Positions 43,099-53,949 of a stretch of 64,000 nucleotides of DNA are shown piece by piece. Made by a program: the position numbers and the translations under genes. Below the pieces are notes generated by a model that saw only the letters and a program-made list of their open reading frames with translations, was not told the DNA's origin and did no database searches. The stretch is from Forficula auricularia (lineage: Eukaryota; Arthropoda; Insecta; Dermaptera; Forficulidae), in contig JALMQS010000729.1 in the NCBI GenBank assembly GCA_024734495.1, positions 682,001 to 746,000 of the forward strand, given 5' to 3'. The stretch's first letter is position 1. The number at the start of each line of letters is the position of its first letter.

Positions 43099-43710
43099 TA
43101 GCGTTTCTTAAACTATTTTCATTCACAACCCCATTTTAACTGAAAAATTTATTATACAGTATATTATATATATATTATAGGGAATTAATTATAGACATAC
43201 CTATCGTATAAAGTATAAACCATAATTTTTACTAGCAAATCAAATGAAATTTATTTTGAAGCAAATCTTTAGTAAACATACATATTATAATAATTTTATC
43301 ATTTATTATTATAAAACTACATAATTACAATTACTAAATTTAAATTTTATTAATGAGATGGATCTACTTGTTTCATATTAAATAAAGAATCAAACAGGAC
43401 TTTAGAGTATCTTCAAAATTTTTCAAATTTGATCTGTATTTTGATTTCATAATCGCTAATGCTGAACACGTCGCTTCGTATAAATAAATATCTGTAATAC
43501 AAAATGGCCATTTCACAAATTATTTGAAATTCAATGAGAGATATACCTAGAATTCACTATTCTTTAGTTTTTTTGAATTTATTTTTGGCCGCAGCACATA
43601 ATAATTTTTTCATTGATCATTGCTTCAATGTCATTGTTTCCCTATGTTTCGCGACCCCAAAATTCAGTTACTCGACCCAAAATGGGGTCGCATAATTTAA
43701 AGGAGCACTG
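43099..43710. mobile_element. hAT-type non-autonomous element, 612 bp
   Basis: Left end TAGCGTTTCTTAAACTATTT, then 'CACAACCCCATTTT'; right end, inverted, CAGTGCTCCTTTAAATTATG, then 'GCGACCCCATTTTGGG'. The flanking octamers GTTTAGAA (43091-43098) and GTTTGAAA (43711-43718) agree at 6 of 8, consistent with an aged hAT duplication. No transposase remains. Confidence 0.75.
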
Positions 43711-43914
43711 GTTTGAAACTACATGAATGTAAATTATGCCTCATGAAAAAAAACCATCACGAATAACAATTGTTTTTTGATATATTGTTAATAATCTTTA
43801 TTTAATTAATGAGATTTTTATAGATGTGTCATATGAGTTTCTGATGAAAATTGTTCTTATTAGTGTATCAAGTTTACAACTACAGATTATCAAAAGCTCT
43901 GATATGTTGAAGTC

Positions 43915-44170
43915 CCCTCAAAGCCTGATTTGCCCTTAGCATGCCATTTGTCGATTCTCAACATCCCTTCGCGGTTAAATTAGGAAAATGCCGCACGTTT
44001 GTATCTATGACTTCAAGGAACTGGGAGTCTCTCCCGGCCTCCATCTTTCCCGACTTCAAACCTTCAAGACCCGGGTGCTTAGACCCATATGCCTCCACCA
44101 TTTCTTTTGATCAATTTCTCTGCGCCTATTCTGCATTCGATTTCATTAAACAAAACAAGTTTTATAAGAT
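43915..44170 (+). pseudogene. LINE reverse-transcriptase tail relic, moderately preserved
   Basis: The 80-codon frame from 43941 carries 'FVDSQHPFAVKLGKCRTFVS' and 'MTSRNWESLPASIF', matching the LINE copy at 14880-15050 with internal deletions. The 3' UTR is shortened to 'CTATTCTGCATTCGA' and an A-rich end. It is older than copies 1-3. Confidence 0.8.
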
Positions 44171-44199
44171 GCTTATCAATTAAGTTGAATTAGTGGACA

Positions 44200-45110
44200 G
44201 ATTTAGTAATTTCATTTTAGAAAAAGTTTTTTTCAAATATGAAAGTATTTTTAAATACAGAAAAAAATCTCAAATATAACTGATGCAACTTTTCAATCGT
44301 TATGAGCTCAAGGCCGCTGGATTTAGAACTTTTGCGGGCTGTAGTTTGGTGGCTGCTACTCTACGGTATGCATATTGTATTAGCTCACGTTATTAGGCTT
44401 CCAGTATAAAATTATAAAAGTATTATTGTATTTATTACTTACGCAACGACATACATGAGTAGAAATATAGGAACAGGAACGTCCTGTATCTATTTCAAAT
44501 GAAATTAAAAACAAATAAAATATTTTTCACAATCTCAAACAATCAATCTGAAAATTTATTTTATCATTAGTTTTTCTATTTGATACTATCAATAGTACGA
44601 AAAAAACATAAAGTCAAGCAAAGTTGAAACCAGATTCTTTCGCCAAAAAAACCCTCTGCGTTTAGCATAAGACCTATAAGTTAGACTATTGCTATTTTAA
44701 CATACATTTATTTATTGATATATATATACTGTATTTGCATTTTGGAAACTTGGTTAAATTTTGTAAGAATCAATAATCATTCAACTACTAGCCACATCAG
44801 AATTTAGCTCCTTGGAATGTAAGCCAATTATTACAGAATTAGATCCCTTAAAAATTAGTATTTTCGAATCGTTAGAAATTTTAAAATCATGCAATAATTC
44901 ACCAAAAAATTCTTAAATCGGAAAATAGAAATTCCCGAAAGCTTTATTTTAAAAATAGCCGCTAAAATATAAACTTCACGAACGCCACCTACAGCCAAAA
45001 TAATAAAACAAGTATAAATTTCAATTCTTAACTTGCCCACCCTGTATAATTTCTTTACCTAACCACATGAAAGATTTTAACCTTTCATTCATAAATTAAT
45101 TCCTGTGAAT
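44200..45110. other. AT-rich stretch, no identifiable gene
   Basis: The minus-strand ORF at 44855-45040 is unsupported. I see no repeat family shared with the rest of the window. Confidence 0.45.
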
Positions 45111-45124
45111 CCATTGTAATAGAC

Positions 45125-45255
45125 TGATGAAAGTCTAAGGTATCTGTGGACTGTGGATGCGGGTCTTAAACAGCTTATAAGTCGCAGGGAGGACGGTGGC
45201 TGGAAGTGGTTTCCAGTCTCTGGAGGTCATAGGGATAAAAGAGTTGGCGAAAAAA
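45125..45255 (-). pseudogene. LINE reverse-transcriptase tail relic
   Basis: On the minus strand the sequence reads 'FANSFIPMTSRDWKPLPATV' then 'LPATYKLFKTRIH', aligning with 'FANTYIPMTSRNWNSLPASI' of the LINE. It is closer to the 10545-10785 relic than to the young copies, suggesting a second, older LINE lineage. Confidence 0.65.
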
Positions 45256-46249
45256 AAACATATATTTATTTGTTTATCACTCTTTAAATCTTTATTTATT
45301 ACTTACCCAAGTTGAATTTTATTCTGGTAGTTTATTTTTTTTAAATAAGAATATTCTTCAACTCAAGTTCAAAGTTTTCAATGGGCCATTCATTAAAAAA
45401 TATCCATCTCTTCGTTATCAATGAAAACTACATTCCAAGCCTGTCGTCTGTGGACTCATCAATAAGATAATAAGTGTAATCAAAGCTTTACTCTTTATCT
45501 GCACCATCTTCGTAAATTAATAACGAGAGACAAAAAATTCTCTGAAGACTTAAAAGTCCATTCATAGAAGGATTTTTTTAAATTATTGTTTAATTAGAAA
45601 GAAAAAGTAGGATTTTACTCTTGAAAAAATTTCATCTTGAATGAGGAAGTTGGAGACTAGTTCAGGGTTAACAAACTCGAGACTTCAGATCTAATTCATG
45701 ATAAGGGCAACATGTTTCAATTAATTATGTCCAACATCATCGGTCCAGAGAATAAATCACAAATAATAGGCAAAAGAAAATTAAATATTTGAAACAATTT
45801 ATAATATTTTGACTTCGTGGAATGGACTAAAAAAATTTCATTTAATAAAAATGACAAGAACAAATTATCTTAGAATTTCTTTCATTTTCAACATTTAAGG
45901 TCTAGGAACTTTATTTTGGGAGTGAATTTTTTTTTAAACTATTTTGATATCGGGATTTGGCCAGCTTATTGTTTCATTTTTATCCGGATTAGGTAGTAAA
46001 GTTTTCTGTTAAGACACCAATACGTTTTTGAGATTCTAACTTTTTCACAACATAAATTAAGCGAAATTTGATGAAAAAATTGGATTTTGCATTTTAAAAC
46101 ATTTAGAATTCTAGAATGAAAAATTGTAGATAAATTCAGATTTTTTTTTTAATATAAATAAATAAACATTTTTTAGGAATTGAAATTTTTGTAAAATAAT
46201 CTGATAGTTATTTATTTATCTTAATCTTATATTATTAAATAAGAAATTC

Positions 46250-46465
46250 TTGAAGGGTGCGTAGTGGGGTGCAGAGTGTGTGCGGCGATGGAATGGGGTT
46301 GGGGTGCGGGATGGGGTTAGGTAGTAGAATGCAGGGGGCCCGCTGTGGAGGTGAAATGGGGAAAGAGTGCATAATGGGGTGCATGGTGAGGGAGGAGGTG
46401 GAATGGGGCCGGGGTGTAAGGGTGGGGGTACAGGGTGCGTAGCCCCCTGGCTAGCGGAGATGACC
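46250..46465 (+). repeat. G-rich minisatellite-like island
   Basis: About 200 bp of irregular repeats: 'GGAATGGGGTTGGGGTGCGG', 'GGGTGCAT', 'GGTGGAATGGGGCC'. Many GGGG runs give quadruplex potential on the plus strand. Very similar in composition to the inverse of 36420-36500. The Gly/Met-rich ORF and its antisense Pro/His-rich shadow are compositional. Confidence 0.75.
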
Positions 46466-46774
46466 GCCGAAGATAGTTTTTAATATTCATTATTTCGAAA
46501 ATTAATTTAATACACAATTCTAGACCAAATGTGTCTCTCTTATATGATCTTACTTGAGAGTTACATAAGTATAAGAAATTTTTTCGGATAGTATTTTGGC
46601 CCGGGATTCCTGAGTATATGTTTATATATATATAATAATGAACACTTTCATCACTAGTGATCGCCATGTTCAATTAAATTTAGGATGATATTTTAAGTAG
46701 TTCTGCTAGAGTTTTCGAGGTGATCCGCTAATTTGATAGCCACAAATTTCGATAGAAAAATTAGGTATTAGATA

Positions 46775-47655
46775 GGTCATTCAATAAGTCCGTAGGATAA
46801 GTAAGAAAAAAAACAAAATTTTGACAAAACTAGATTTTATTATTCAACATAGTTTCCTTCGAGGGCGATACAACGAGTATAGCGATTTTCCAACTTTTCG
46901 ATACCACTTTTATAGTACGATTTCTCTTTCTCGTCAAAATAGGCCTCAGTTTCAGCGATTACTTCATCATTGGACTTCTTTTGGATTCTGGTGTGTAATA
47001 TTGAAGCCTTGTCTCATCCATTGTCACATATCGACGATAGAATTCCATTTTATTGCGGTTTAACAGCGCCAAACACTCCTCTGAAGCATCGATTGGTTGG
47101 TGTTTTTGGTCGACTGTGAGCTCACACGGCACCCACTTTGCACAGAGCTTTCCCATACCCAAATGTTCGTGTAAAATGGTAAAAACACTACCATCTGATA
47201 TCTTTACAATGTCAGCTAGCTCGTGCACCTTCAATTTGCGATCGTTCATAACCAATTTGTGGATTTTTTTATGTTTTCTGGAATAACAGCCTCTTTTGGG
47301 CGTTCACTGCGTTCTGCATCATTTGTGCTGTTACGACCACGTTTAAATTCAGCAATCCACTTCTCTACCATTTGTCTCAATGGAGCAGAGTTCGGATAAT
47401 GTTTATCAAGCCAATGTTTGGTTTCCACTGTATTTTTTTTCATCAAAAAGCAATGCTTTATTAAAACTCGAAATTCACTTTTTTTTTTCAATAACAAAAG
47501 TTGCTTCACACAAAATGCTATAACTCACGAATCAATAGTCAGATTGCTGTCAAATTTATACATGTATCGTTTGAAGGTTAGTACTAAATAAAAATCATAT
47601 GGAAAAATTCTAGTAACGCCATCTATGTGTCATCCTACGGACTTATTCAATCACC
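46775..47655 (-). mobile_element. Mariner element, internally deleted
   Basis: Inverted ends share ATTCAATAAGTCCGTAGGAT and are flanked by TA (46773-46774 and 47656-47657). The 881 bp compare with about 1.3 kb for a full mariner. The minus strand holds a broken transposase (46830-47509). The region between the first part of the catalytic core and the C-terminus is deleted, so it is non-autonomous and dead. Confidence 0.95.
46830..47509 (-). pseudogene. Mariner transposase, frameshifted and deleted
   Basis: From ATG at 47509: 'KSEFRVLIKHCFLMKKNTVE' and 'WIAEFKRGRNSTNDAERSER', the paired helix-turn-helix DNA-binding part. After a frameshift near 47250: 'NDRKLKVHELADIVKISDGS', 'VFTILHEHLGMGKLCAKWVP' and 'YVTMDETRLQYYTPESKRSP', which contains the first catalytic Asp (MDET). 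The next roughly 120-130 residues, with the other two acidic residues, are missing. The sequence jumps to a C-terminal piece resembling 'SKSWKIAIRYVLPSKETM', a few dozen residues from the end. Stops and shifts confirm it is a pseudogene. Confidence 0.9.
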
Positions 47656-47659
47656 TAAT

Positions 47660-48870
47660 AATTTAAATTTTGGAAAAGCCAATTCAATTTTAAAAGTTAT
47701 GTTAAAGTTGTTGAATTTGTCTATATTATTTTTAAGTCTAGACAGAGCCATCTGGAAATATGACGTTTAAATGTAGGCAATAGTTTATTCTTCAGATCTG
47801 TCTAAAATTGTTTATATTTTAAACTATGCCGTCTGGAACTTCTTCCCTTTTTTATTTTTTTCTTCAATCCTTTAAAACCTGAGGGTATTATATACCTTTG
47901 ATTTACATCTATCCCTTAAGTCTTCCCTCGTTATCCTTCGCATTTAAAGTCAATTTCATACTTTTCATAAAATATAACTTTAGAAATTATAGAATAACTT
48001 TTGAAATCAAATATAAAATATATATAATAAATGGACTATAAAATTATTTTGAGAGAAAAAGAATCACGATATAATTCATAAATATGGATGATTCATTTTT
48101 ATACAAGAAAATAATAAAATGAAAAATCCCATTGGGAAAATATTTTTCCATTCACTAGATCTTGAATAAGAACAAAGGATGCAGTATACTAGAGTTAAAC
48201 ACATTGCTAAGTTATAACACAAGGGCGACAATTCAGAAATATAATTGAAATGGAAAATTTCTCATAATATATATTATAGAATCAAGGAAATGTGTTTTTT
48301 TTTTTTTTTGCTATTTATTTATAACCTTGATGAAGAAGAATCACAAAATTACAAGATTCATTTGAAATGGCTGAATTGACAGAAACCTTGAAAATAATTA
48401 AAATATTAAAAAAAAAAAATACATAAAAATAAAACTTCTAAAAGGCAAGTCTTTAAAAATTTTCTTTTATATTTTCGCTATATTTTCTATATTATCGGTC
48501 TATATTATTTTCTATATCAGCGATCTCCAACCTTAATATGTGCGTGAGCTAATTTAGAAGTTAAAATCATCCTGTGAGCTACTATATATACTTGGTACAA
48601 ATATAAATGGGAAAGTAAAAAATTTATTTACTTCTTTTATATACAACCTTATTTAAACAATTTTGTATACATATATGTACAAACAAAAACGGCCACCAAT
48701 CTTTCAAAATATTTAAAATTATATAGTTATATTTATTATTTATTTACAAACCCTTACCCTTTTTGGGAAATTTTATAGTTATATTAAAATATAAAAAAAA
48801 AATAAGAAATAATAGTATATTATTTCTAAAATATTAAACAAAACAATGTACACAGCGTCGCGAGACTCCT
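47660..48870. other. AT-rich stretch, possible hAT end
   Basis: 'CAGCGATCTCCAACCTTAAT' at about 48518 resembles a hAT left end (CAGxGxTCCCCAACCTT) but no right end was found. Otherwise A/T-rich and unassigned. Confidence 0.4.
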
Positions 48871-48879
48871 ACTTTATAC

Positions 48880-49360
48880 CCGCTTCCTTTATTTCAATCG
48901 GATTAAAAATTTGTCACAACTAATAACTAATGAGACTGATAAATATACTAATTTTTAAAACAATCGTTGGAGCCGTTTTTGAGAAAATCCAAAAAAACGA
49001 AAAATCTTTCATGTAAATGTCCACTTCCGGTTTCCCGATTCCAACCAAAAGCTTTCTGTACTCCTTCTAGCCTATATCGAACTTAAGTTTCGAATTTCGT
49101 ATCTCTGAGACTTATGGTTGCGAAACGCAGGGGGGTACATACGTACATACTTACATACGTACACACTGACCATAGGATTTTTGGCCCCTTTTTGGCCTCT
49201 AGGGACTACAATTTCCGGTTTTATGTCCTAAATCCGGTTTGCAACTATTAAGGACATCGATTCCTTCCACCTAGAACTTACAAAATGAAATTAACTTTTT
49301 TCATCTCTGAGATACAAGCTCTCAAAGAGTCAGGACCCAGCCAGGCCATCACAATTTATA
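48880..49360 (+). repeat. Dispersed repeat A, long copy
   Basis: Extends the repeat A consensus rightward beyond the 12990-13310 copy: 'GGGGGTACATACGTACATAC', 'TTTTTGGCC', 'CAATTTCCGGTTTTATGTCC' and 'CTCTGAGATACAAGCTC'. The inverse copy at 55140-55615 is collinear over nearly the whole length. No protein is encoded. Confidence 0.8.
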
Positions 49361-49369
49361 TTCTATGAA

Positions 49370-51180
49370 TATAAATGTGAAAGTAAAAATAGCCAGGGAA
49401 TAAGATTTATACGGTTGTGCGTTGTGCCCTAATCAATGAATGGTTCTTCATTACAAATTGAATTATCGTCAACTTCATGTTTGCTTTCTGTTGATATTGT
49501 TTCTTTGACATTGTACTCAGTTATTAAACATTGTCTAGCGATTTTTTTAAGAGTTTTTTTTTGCAGTTAATATAATAACTCGACAATTCTTTAACTGTAA
49601 CTATGAAATTTCAAGGCTCGTTCATAATTGAGATCATTATTAAGAAAATTATTTTCCAACACATCCATGCCAAACTGCCTTCAAACAGGCATTTAAAGTT
49701 CGTGCTTGGATATTATTGATAGCAGATACACTATGATTTAAACAGTCTATAATAGAAAATTTTACTTTTACTGTACTATTATCTCATAACAGTGCAGGTG
49801 CAGGGTACATTGAGTAGCTTTTAACTCAAATAAACGAAAATTCTCGAGCTTTAATGCCCCGTAAAAATAATCCGCATATAAAGAGACTCAATTGTATAAT
49901 AAAGTAATTAAAAAGAGTTAGGTTGAACTAATTAGACTCAAAAATTAATTAACAAAATTTATAAATCTGAAGATATCAAAGTAAGAAAGAAGAAATAGCC
50001 AAATAGATTATTGGCTGTTTATTCCATTCATATTTTCAAAAGTCTATTATTCTATTGTCTACAAGTCTACATGCTAGAAGTCGATGTTTCGTTTCATTTT
50101 GAATTTTTAATTATTTTCATCGAATATTTTTCAAATGTATTTTAAGTCTTTTAAAATTTTTTCAAAGGAAAACTCAACCAATCATCTTAAAATTCAGAAG
50201 TATATATCACAAATTATTTGTTTCTTTAATAAAACTTCTGTGAACTTAAAAAATATAAAAAAAACGTAATGTAAAAGAGATCAAATTATTTTGATAAATT
50301 CACAGCTTCTACTTAATTCTTTTTCTTAATTTTTAAGCTTAGGAATAAGAATAATAAACATGGTAACTCAAATATCTGAATCTCATACGATATAATTTTT
50401 ATATTTTATATACATACACACTTGAAAAATTATAAATCCTTTTTAAAAATTAATTCGACTTCAATTAAATTGACTTTAATAGATATGAATTTAGTGTTTT
50501 GGCCAGTAAAATTTAGAATATACTTGTTAACAGTTTACATTATACAGTCAATATATTTTACTAATTATTTTAATTTATCTATTTTTTATTTAATTTATTT
50601 TACAAAAAAGATTAAAAACAGATTCTTATTACTTATACACATTAATAAACTTGATTTTTAATTTATGGATACTATGTTGACTCTATTGTCCCTTCTTTTT
50701 TTGGGATTTCAAGGAGGATTTAGAAGAATGTCTTTGTTCTATTTTAGAAATTATTAAATTAAAAAATCCCTCTAATATAATTGAGGCTTAATGAAAAAAT
50801 TAAACGAATATTTATTAAAAAATCCTGTCAACTCAATACGTGTTGGTCAATGTTTAATTTTAAAGGTCAGTCAGTACGTGCGTGAAAACAATAAAGAATA
50901 TGGAATTAAGAAATTAATATAATTTTTTATATTAAACACACAAAAAAATTAACATCATTTATAATCTTTTTATTAATTTTTTTAAAATTAAATTTTTTTG
51001 CCATTTGTAGTAGAGTTATTAATTTTGTTTAAACATACCAAATCTCTTCTGCTGAATGCAAATAAATATACACACATATTCGTATTAGAGTAGTGGATGA
51101 ACTACCTCAAGCGAACGTTGAGACTTAATACTTAGAGCAAATATAGTATTTATTCAAACTCTGGCGCCTATGATTCAGGC
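49370..51180. other. AT-rich stretch, no identifiable gene
   Basis: The 79-codon ORF at 50422-50661 is an A/T-rich run of Phe, Tyr, Ile and Lys, expected by chance at this composition. No splice-supported exon is seen. Confidence 0.45.
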
Positions 51181-51184
51181 ATCA

Positions 51185-51355
51185 GGCAATATGGCGGAAT
51201 CAGAAGACGCCATTAAAGGCTAGATTTAGTTAAGTCGGGGAATATGACGGAATTCGAAGACGGCCATTAAAGGTTAGTCTTAAACGACCCGAGCAATATG
51301 GCGGAGAGGTTGCTTTTAGAGGTTAGTTTTAGACAGCATTCATTAGAGATCACCA
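51185..51355 (+). repeat. Short tandem repeat with ATGGCGG motifs
   Basis: Three imperfect units begin at about 51188, 51241 and 51295 (period 53-54 bp). Each has 'AATATGGCGGAA' (second copy ATGACGG); the first two continue 'GAAGACGCCATTAAAGG' and a 'GTTAG' block. GC is well above the flanks. ATGGC and GCCAT cores recur five times. Not coding: each unit brings stop codons. Confidence 0.65.
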
Positions 51356-51964
51356 GGCTGCCCAGCCAATCAAAATAAAGTTGGCGTGGCACAAGTGGCG
51401 CTTATTTCAAATCAATTGAATTACATTATGATTCAATATTTTATTTATATTTATATTTTAACAAAATAACATTTTTGAGTAAAAGCCGAAAAATCAAGAA
51501 ATATTCTAACTTATAATAATTGGTCTGGCTGCTTATTATAACATATTCTTTCTTTCTATTATTATATTTTATTCAAATTAAAAAATAGACAAATATAATA
51601 TCAAAAATTCTTTTCTTTTTTTATCTCATAAAATTACTATCTACTGATATTGTTATATAGTTGCTAAACTATCGAATAATCATTTCCAATATAATATTGG
51701 TATCTTATTGTAAAATACTTTATACTATATATCTTATCAGTGGCGATTTCCGCACAAGCGTTCGCCTGGGACCTCTTAAACCGAAGGGCCTCAAATCTCA
51801 GATAAAAAAAAGTTAAACATTAGTTAATATAGGTAGGTATGTATAAAAGAAGTGCGCAACAAAGATAATTGGAAACGCACACTATTTTATTCTTATTTTT
51901 CGTTGATAACTAAAGAATGAACAATTTGTAAGATTTTATTCAGAATTTTAAGTTGAATAAATGA

Positions 51965-52095
51965 CTAAAATTAACTGTTTTTTTTTTTTTTTTTATTTAA
52001 AATTGACCTTGTCCGTTAGAACATTTGGTCAGTGATACATAAAATACATATTGTTACAAAATTTTATATAATTATATTGTTAAAATTAACTGTTA
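51965..52095 (-). mobile_element. Possible LINE 3' end (minus strand)
   Basis: On the minus strand, 'TTCTAACGGACAAGGTCAAT' followed by 'TTTAAATAAA' and an A run (read as T17 at 51979-51995) looks like a retroposon 3' end with a poly(A) signal and tail. No coding part precedes it that I can recognise. Confidence 0.35.
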
Positions 52096-52206
52096 ACATG
52101 TATTTATTTATTTAAAATTTTTTTAAACATTTCTTCAATCTTGTTTTTCTCTGCCGCCCCCCCCCCCCCAAAAAAAAAAAAAAAAAAATTAAAGCTACTG
52201 CTCCTA

Positions 52207-52645
52207 TGGATATTAGGGTGGGTCGAAAAAACTGAAATTCTTTTCTCGAAAACGCTTTAGTGCGGAAAAGTTGCCTATTGGAATAAGAGGAAACACGGTA
52301 TAAAACAAAATTAAAATCGGTTAAAATCTTCCGCTAGCGCATCGAACTTGAAACTTATGAAAAATTGCAAAAATCACGATATTTTTTTTATTTATTTTTT
52401 TTATTATTAAAATAGAATTTTTCTAAGATGTTGCGCGAACTTGAAAAAGTATATTATTGATCAGAATTTAATTTATTTATGTTATTTTAACTATAAAACA
52501 AGCATAAATCACTAAAGTGTGTTTATTTTAAAAGTTTTAACTAATAAAAAATAAATTAAGGAATTTTTCATAAGTTTTAAACTTAATGCGCAAACGGAAG
52601 ATGTTAACCGATTTTAATTTTTTACTTTACCATACAGGGTATGGT
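52207..52645. mobile_element. Fold-back element with AGGGTGGGTCG end
   Basis: The left end TAGGGTGGGTCGAAAAAACT is of a type common in insect fold-backs. 'AAAATCGGTTAAAATCTTCC' ... 'CTTATGAAAAATT' (52309-52366) is inverted at about 52561-52612 ('AATTTTTCATAAGTTTTAAAC' ... 'GGAAGATGTTAACCGATTTT'). The right portion runs into the dispersed repeat at 52619. Confidence 0.65.
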
Positions 52646-52930
52646 CAAGTATTGTAATCGTGCATGAGAAAAGTGGCTTTTTTACTTCTTTTTTTGGAAA
52701 TATCTCCGTTTTGGCAGAAACTATTTTGATTAAAAAAATTGGGCGAAGCCATGGCATTCCGGTCTAGAAAAAAGCCCTAATAAGTAAACATCGAAAAAAT
52801 TATACTTTTTGAGATAATAACAGTTTTGTCAAAATATGTGTTAGTCTGTGCGTTACCAAATTTTTGTGGATGAGCTAGCTCAAAAACTACTCTGAATATC
52901 AAAACCAAATTTCACATGTAGTTTTGGTGC
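52619..52930. repeat. Dispersed repeat, copy 2 of 2
   Basis: Collinear with 90-420 at the left end of the window ('GTATTGTAATCGTGCATG', 'GAAGCCATGGCATTCCGGTC', 'AACATCGAAAAAATTATAC'). Because it continues from the fold-back at 52207, the whole 52207-52930 stretch may be one element, of which the left-edge copy shows only one side. Confidence 0.7.
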
Positions 52931-53097
52931 ATTTTTATCTTTTTATTGATATTATTAATAGTGACTTAATATAATACCGCATCTAGTAAGAGAAACCGTC
53001 GGGCGAACGAATCAGAAATTGATAATAAAATTCAATTCATAAATATAGAAATTCTCTCGAAACGTTTGCGGGTTTGAAATGAATGTTTTCAGATTTT

Positions 53098-53331
53098 TCA
53101 CATCCCCTACAACAATGTTTATCATAAAATTTGCTCTAGGGTTAATAGTTTAGGAGTTATTTGATAATTTTCATTCGTGCGCCCCCCAAACCCCCTTCTG
53201 GGGTCAAAATATCAAAACGTTATATAGCTAAAACGTAAGTTAGAAGATATCTGATTTAAATATGAAATTTCATAATAATCCCTTCAGCCGTTTTTACGTG
53301 AATCGTGAGCAACTTTTCGGAAACCACTGAA

Positions 53332-53374
<43 letters not shown>

Positions 53375-53487
53375 GGAATTTTGTTGAGGGTGTTTTCGTT
53401 CATAGCTTTGCTTGAAACGTGTGCAACCAAAATTTCGCGTGATTTGGAGCAATGTACAGACAAAACCTTAATTTTATATATATAGAT
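53098..53487 (+). mobile_element. RTE-type LINE 3' tail
   Basis: Matches 59955-60185 in 'GAAATTTCATAA', 'CAGCCGTTTTTA', the GACA microsatellite, 'TTTTCGTTCATA', 'CTTTGCTTGAAACGTGTGCA' and 'TTTTATATATATAGAT'. The phrase 'TTTCATxAxAATCxxTxCAGCCGTTT' with CAGACAGA is characteristic of RTE-clade 3' ends, and the TATATAGATA tail is a short-repeat 3' terminus. The two copies differ mainly in GACA repeat number. Confidence 0.7.
53329..53375 (+). repeat. (GACA)n microsatellite
   Basis: About eleven tandem GACA units inside the RTE-type tail. The sister copy at 60050 has only two to three, so the expansion happened after the copies separated. Confidence 0.9.
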
Positions 53488-53949
53488 AATTTCGATTATT
53501 TGCTCATAAGAATTGGAGATTTACGTTATTTCGTCATTGATCATAACATCAGAACTTGACCAAATTAATATGGGACCACCCCTAAGGTACCCCTTTCCAA
53601 TAAAAAAAGAATTATCGAAATCGGTCCACGTGGCAAAATGTTCTCGTTGAACATATTTAAAATAAATAAATAAATAGTTAGGTATTTTGACTATGACTTG
53701 GAGCTATACTGATCCAAACGCAGAACGAATGATTAAAATCAGTTCATAAACAAAGAAGATATGCTTGAACAAATATAACAAAAAAGGTCCGAAACCAATG
53801 AAATTTATATTTTTACCAATCGGAAAATAGACTGAACCCAATGCAAAAAATCATCAAAATCGGTTCACTATTGGCGAAGATATCAGGTAACATAGACAAA
53901 AAAAAATTCAGTCAAATTGAGAACCTCCTCCTTTTTTGAAGTAGGTTAA

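Larger units (their letters stand above)
52930..53947 (-). repeat. Composite 'CCGACTTC' repeat, copy 4, interrupted by an RTE-type tail
   Basis: Read on the minus strand, block A (53488-53947) begins in 'AACCTACTTCAAAAAAGGAG' and includes 'ATTAATTTGGTCAAGTTCTG'. Block B (52930-53098) has the degenerate hammerhead-like motif. Comparison with 11100-11330 shows extra sequence at 53098-53487, an inserted LINE tail. The fold-back block C is missing or beyond recognition here. Confidence 0.75.

Noticed and set aside
46257..46442. Gly-rich protein gene
   Set aside because: The frame is produced by G-rich minisatellite sequence. The antisense frame is equally open, and there are no splice or start signals.
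47053..47286. Plus-strand ORF of 77 codons inside the mariner
   Set aside because: Antisense to the recognised mariner transposase frame.
53329..53375. CRISPR-like repeat array
   Set aside because: It is a 4-bp microsatellite without spacers, in a eukaryotic context.
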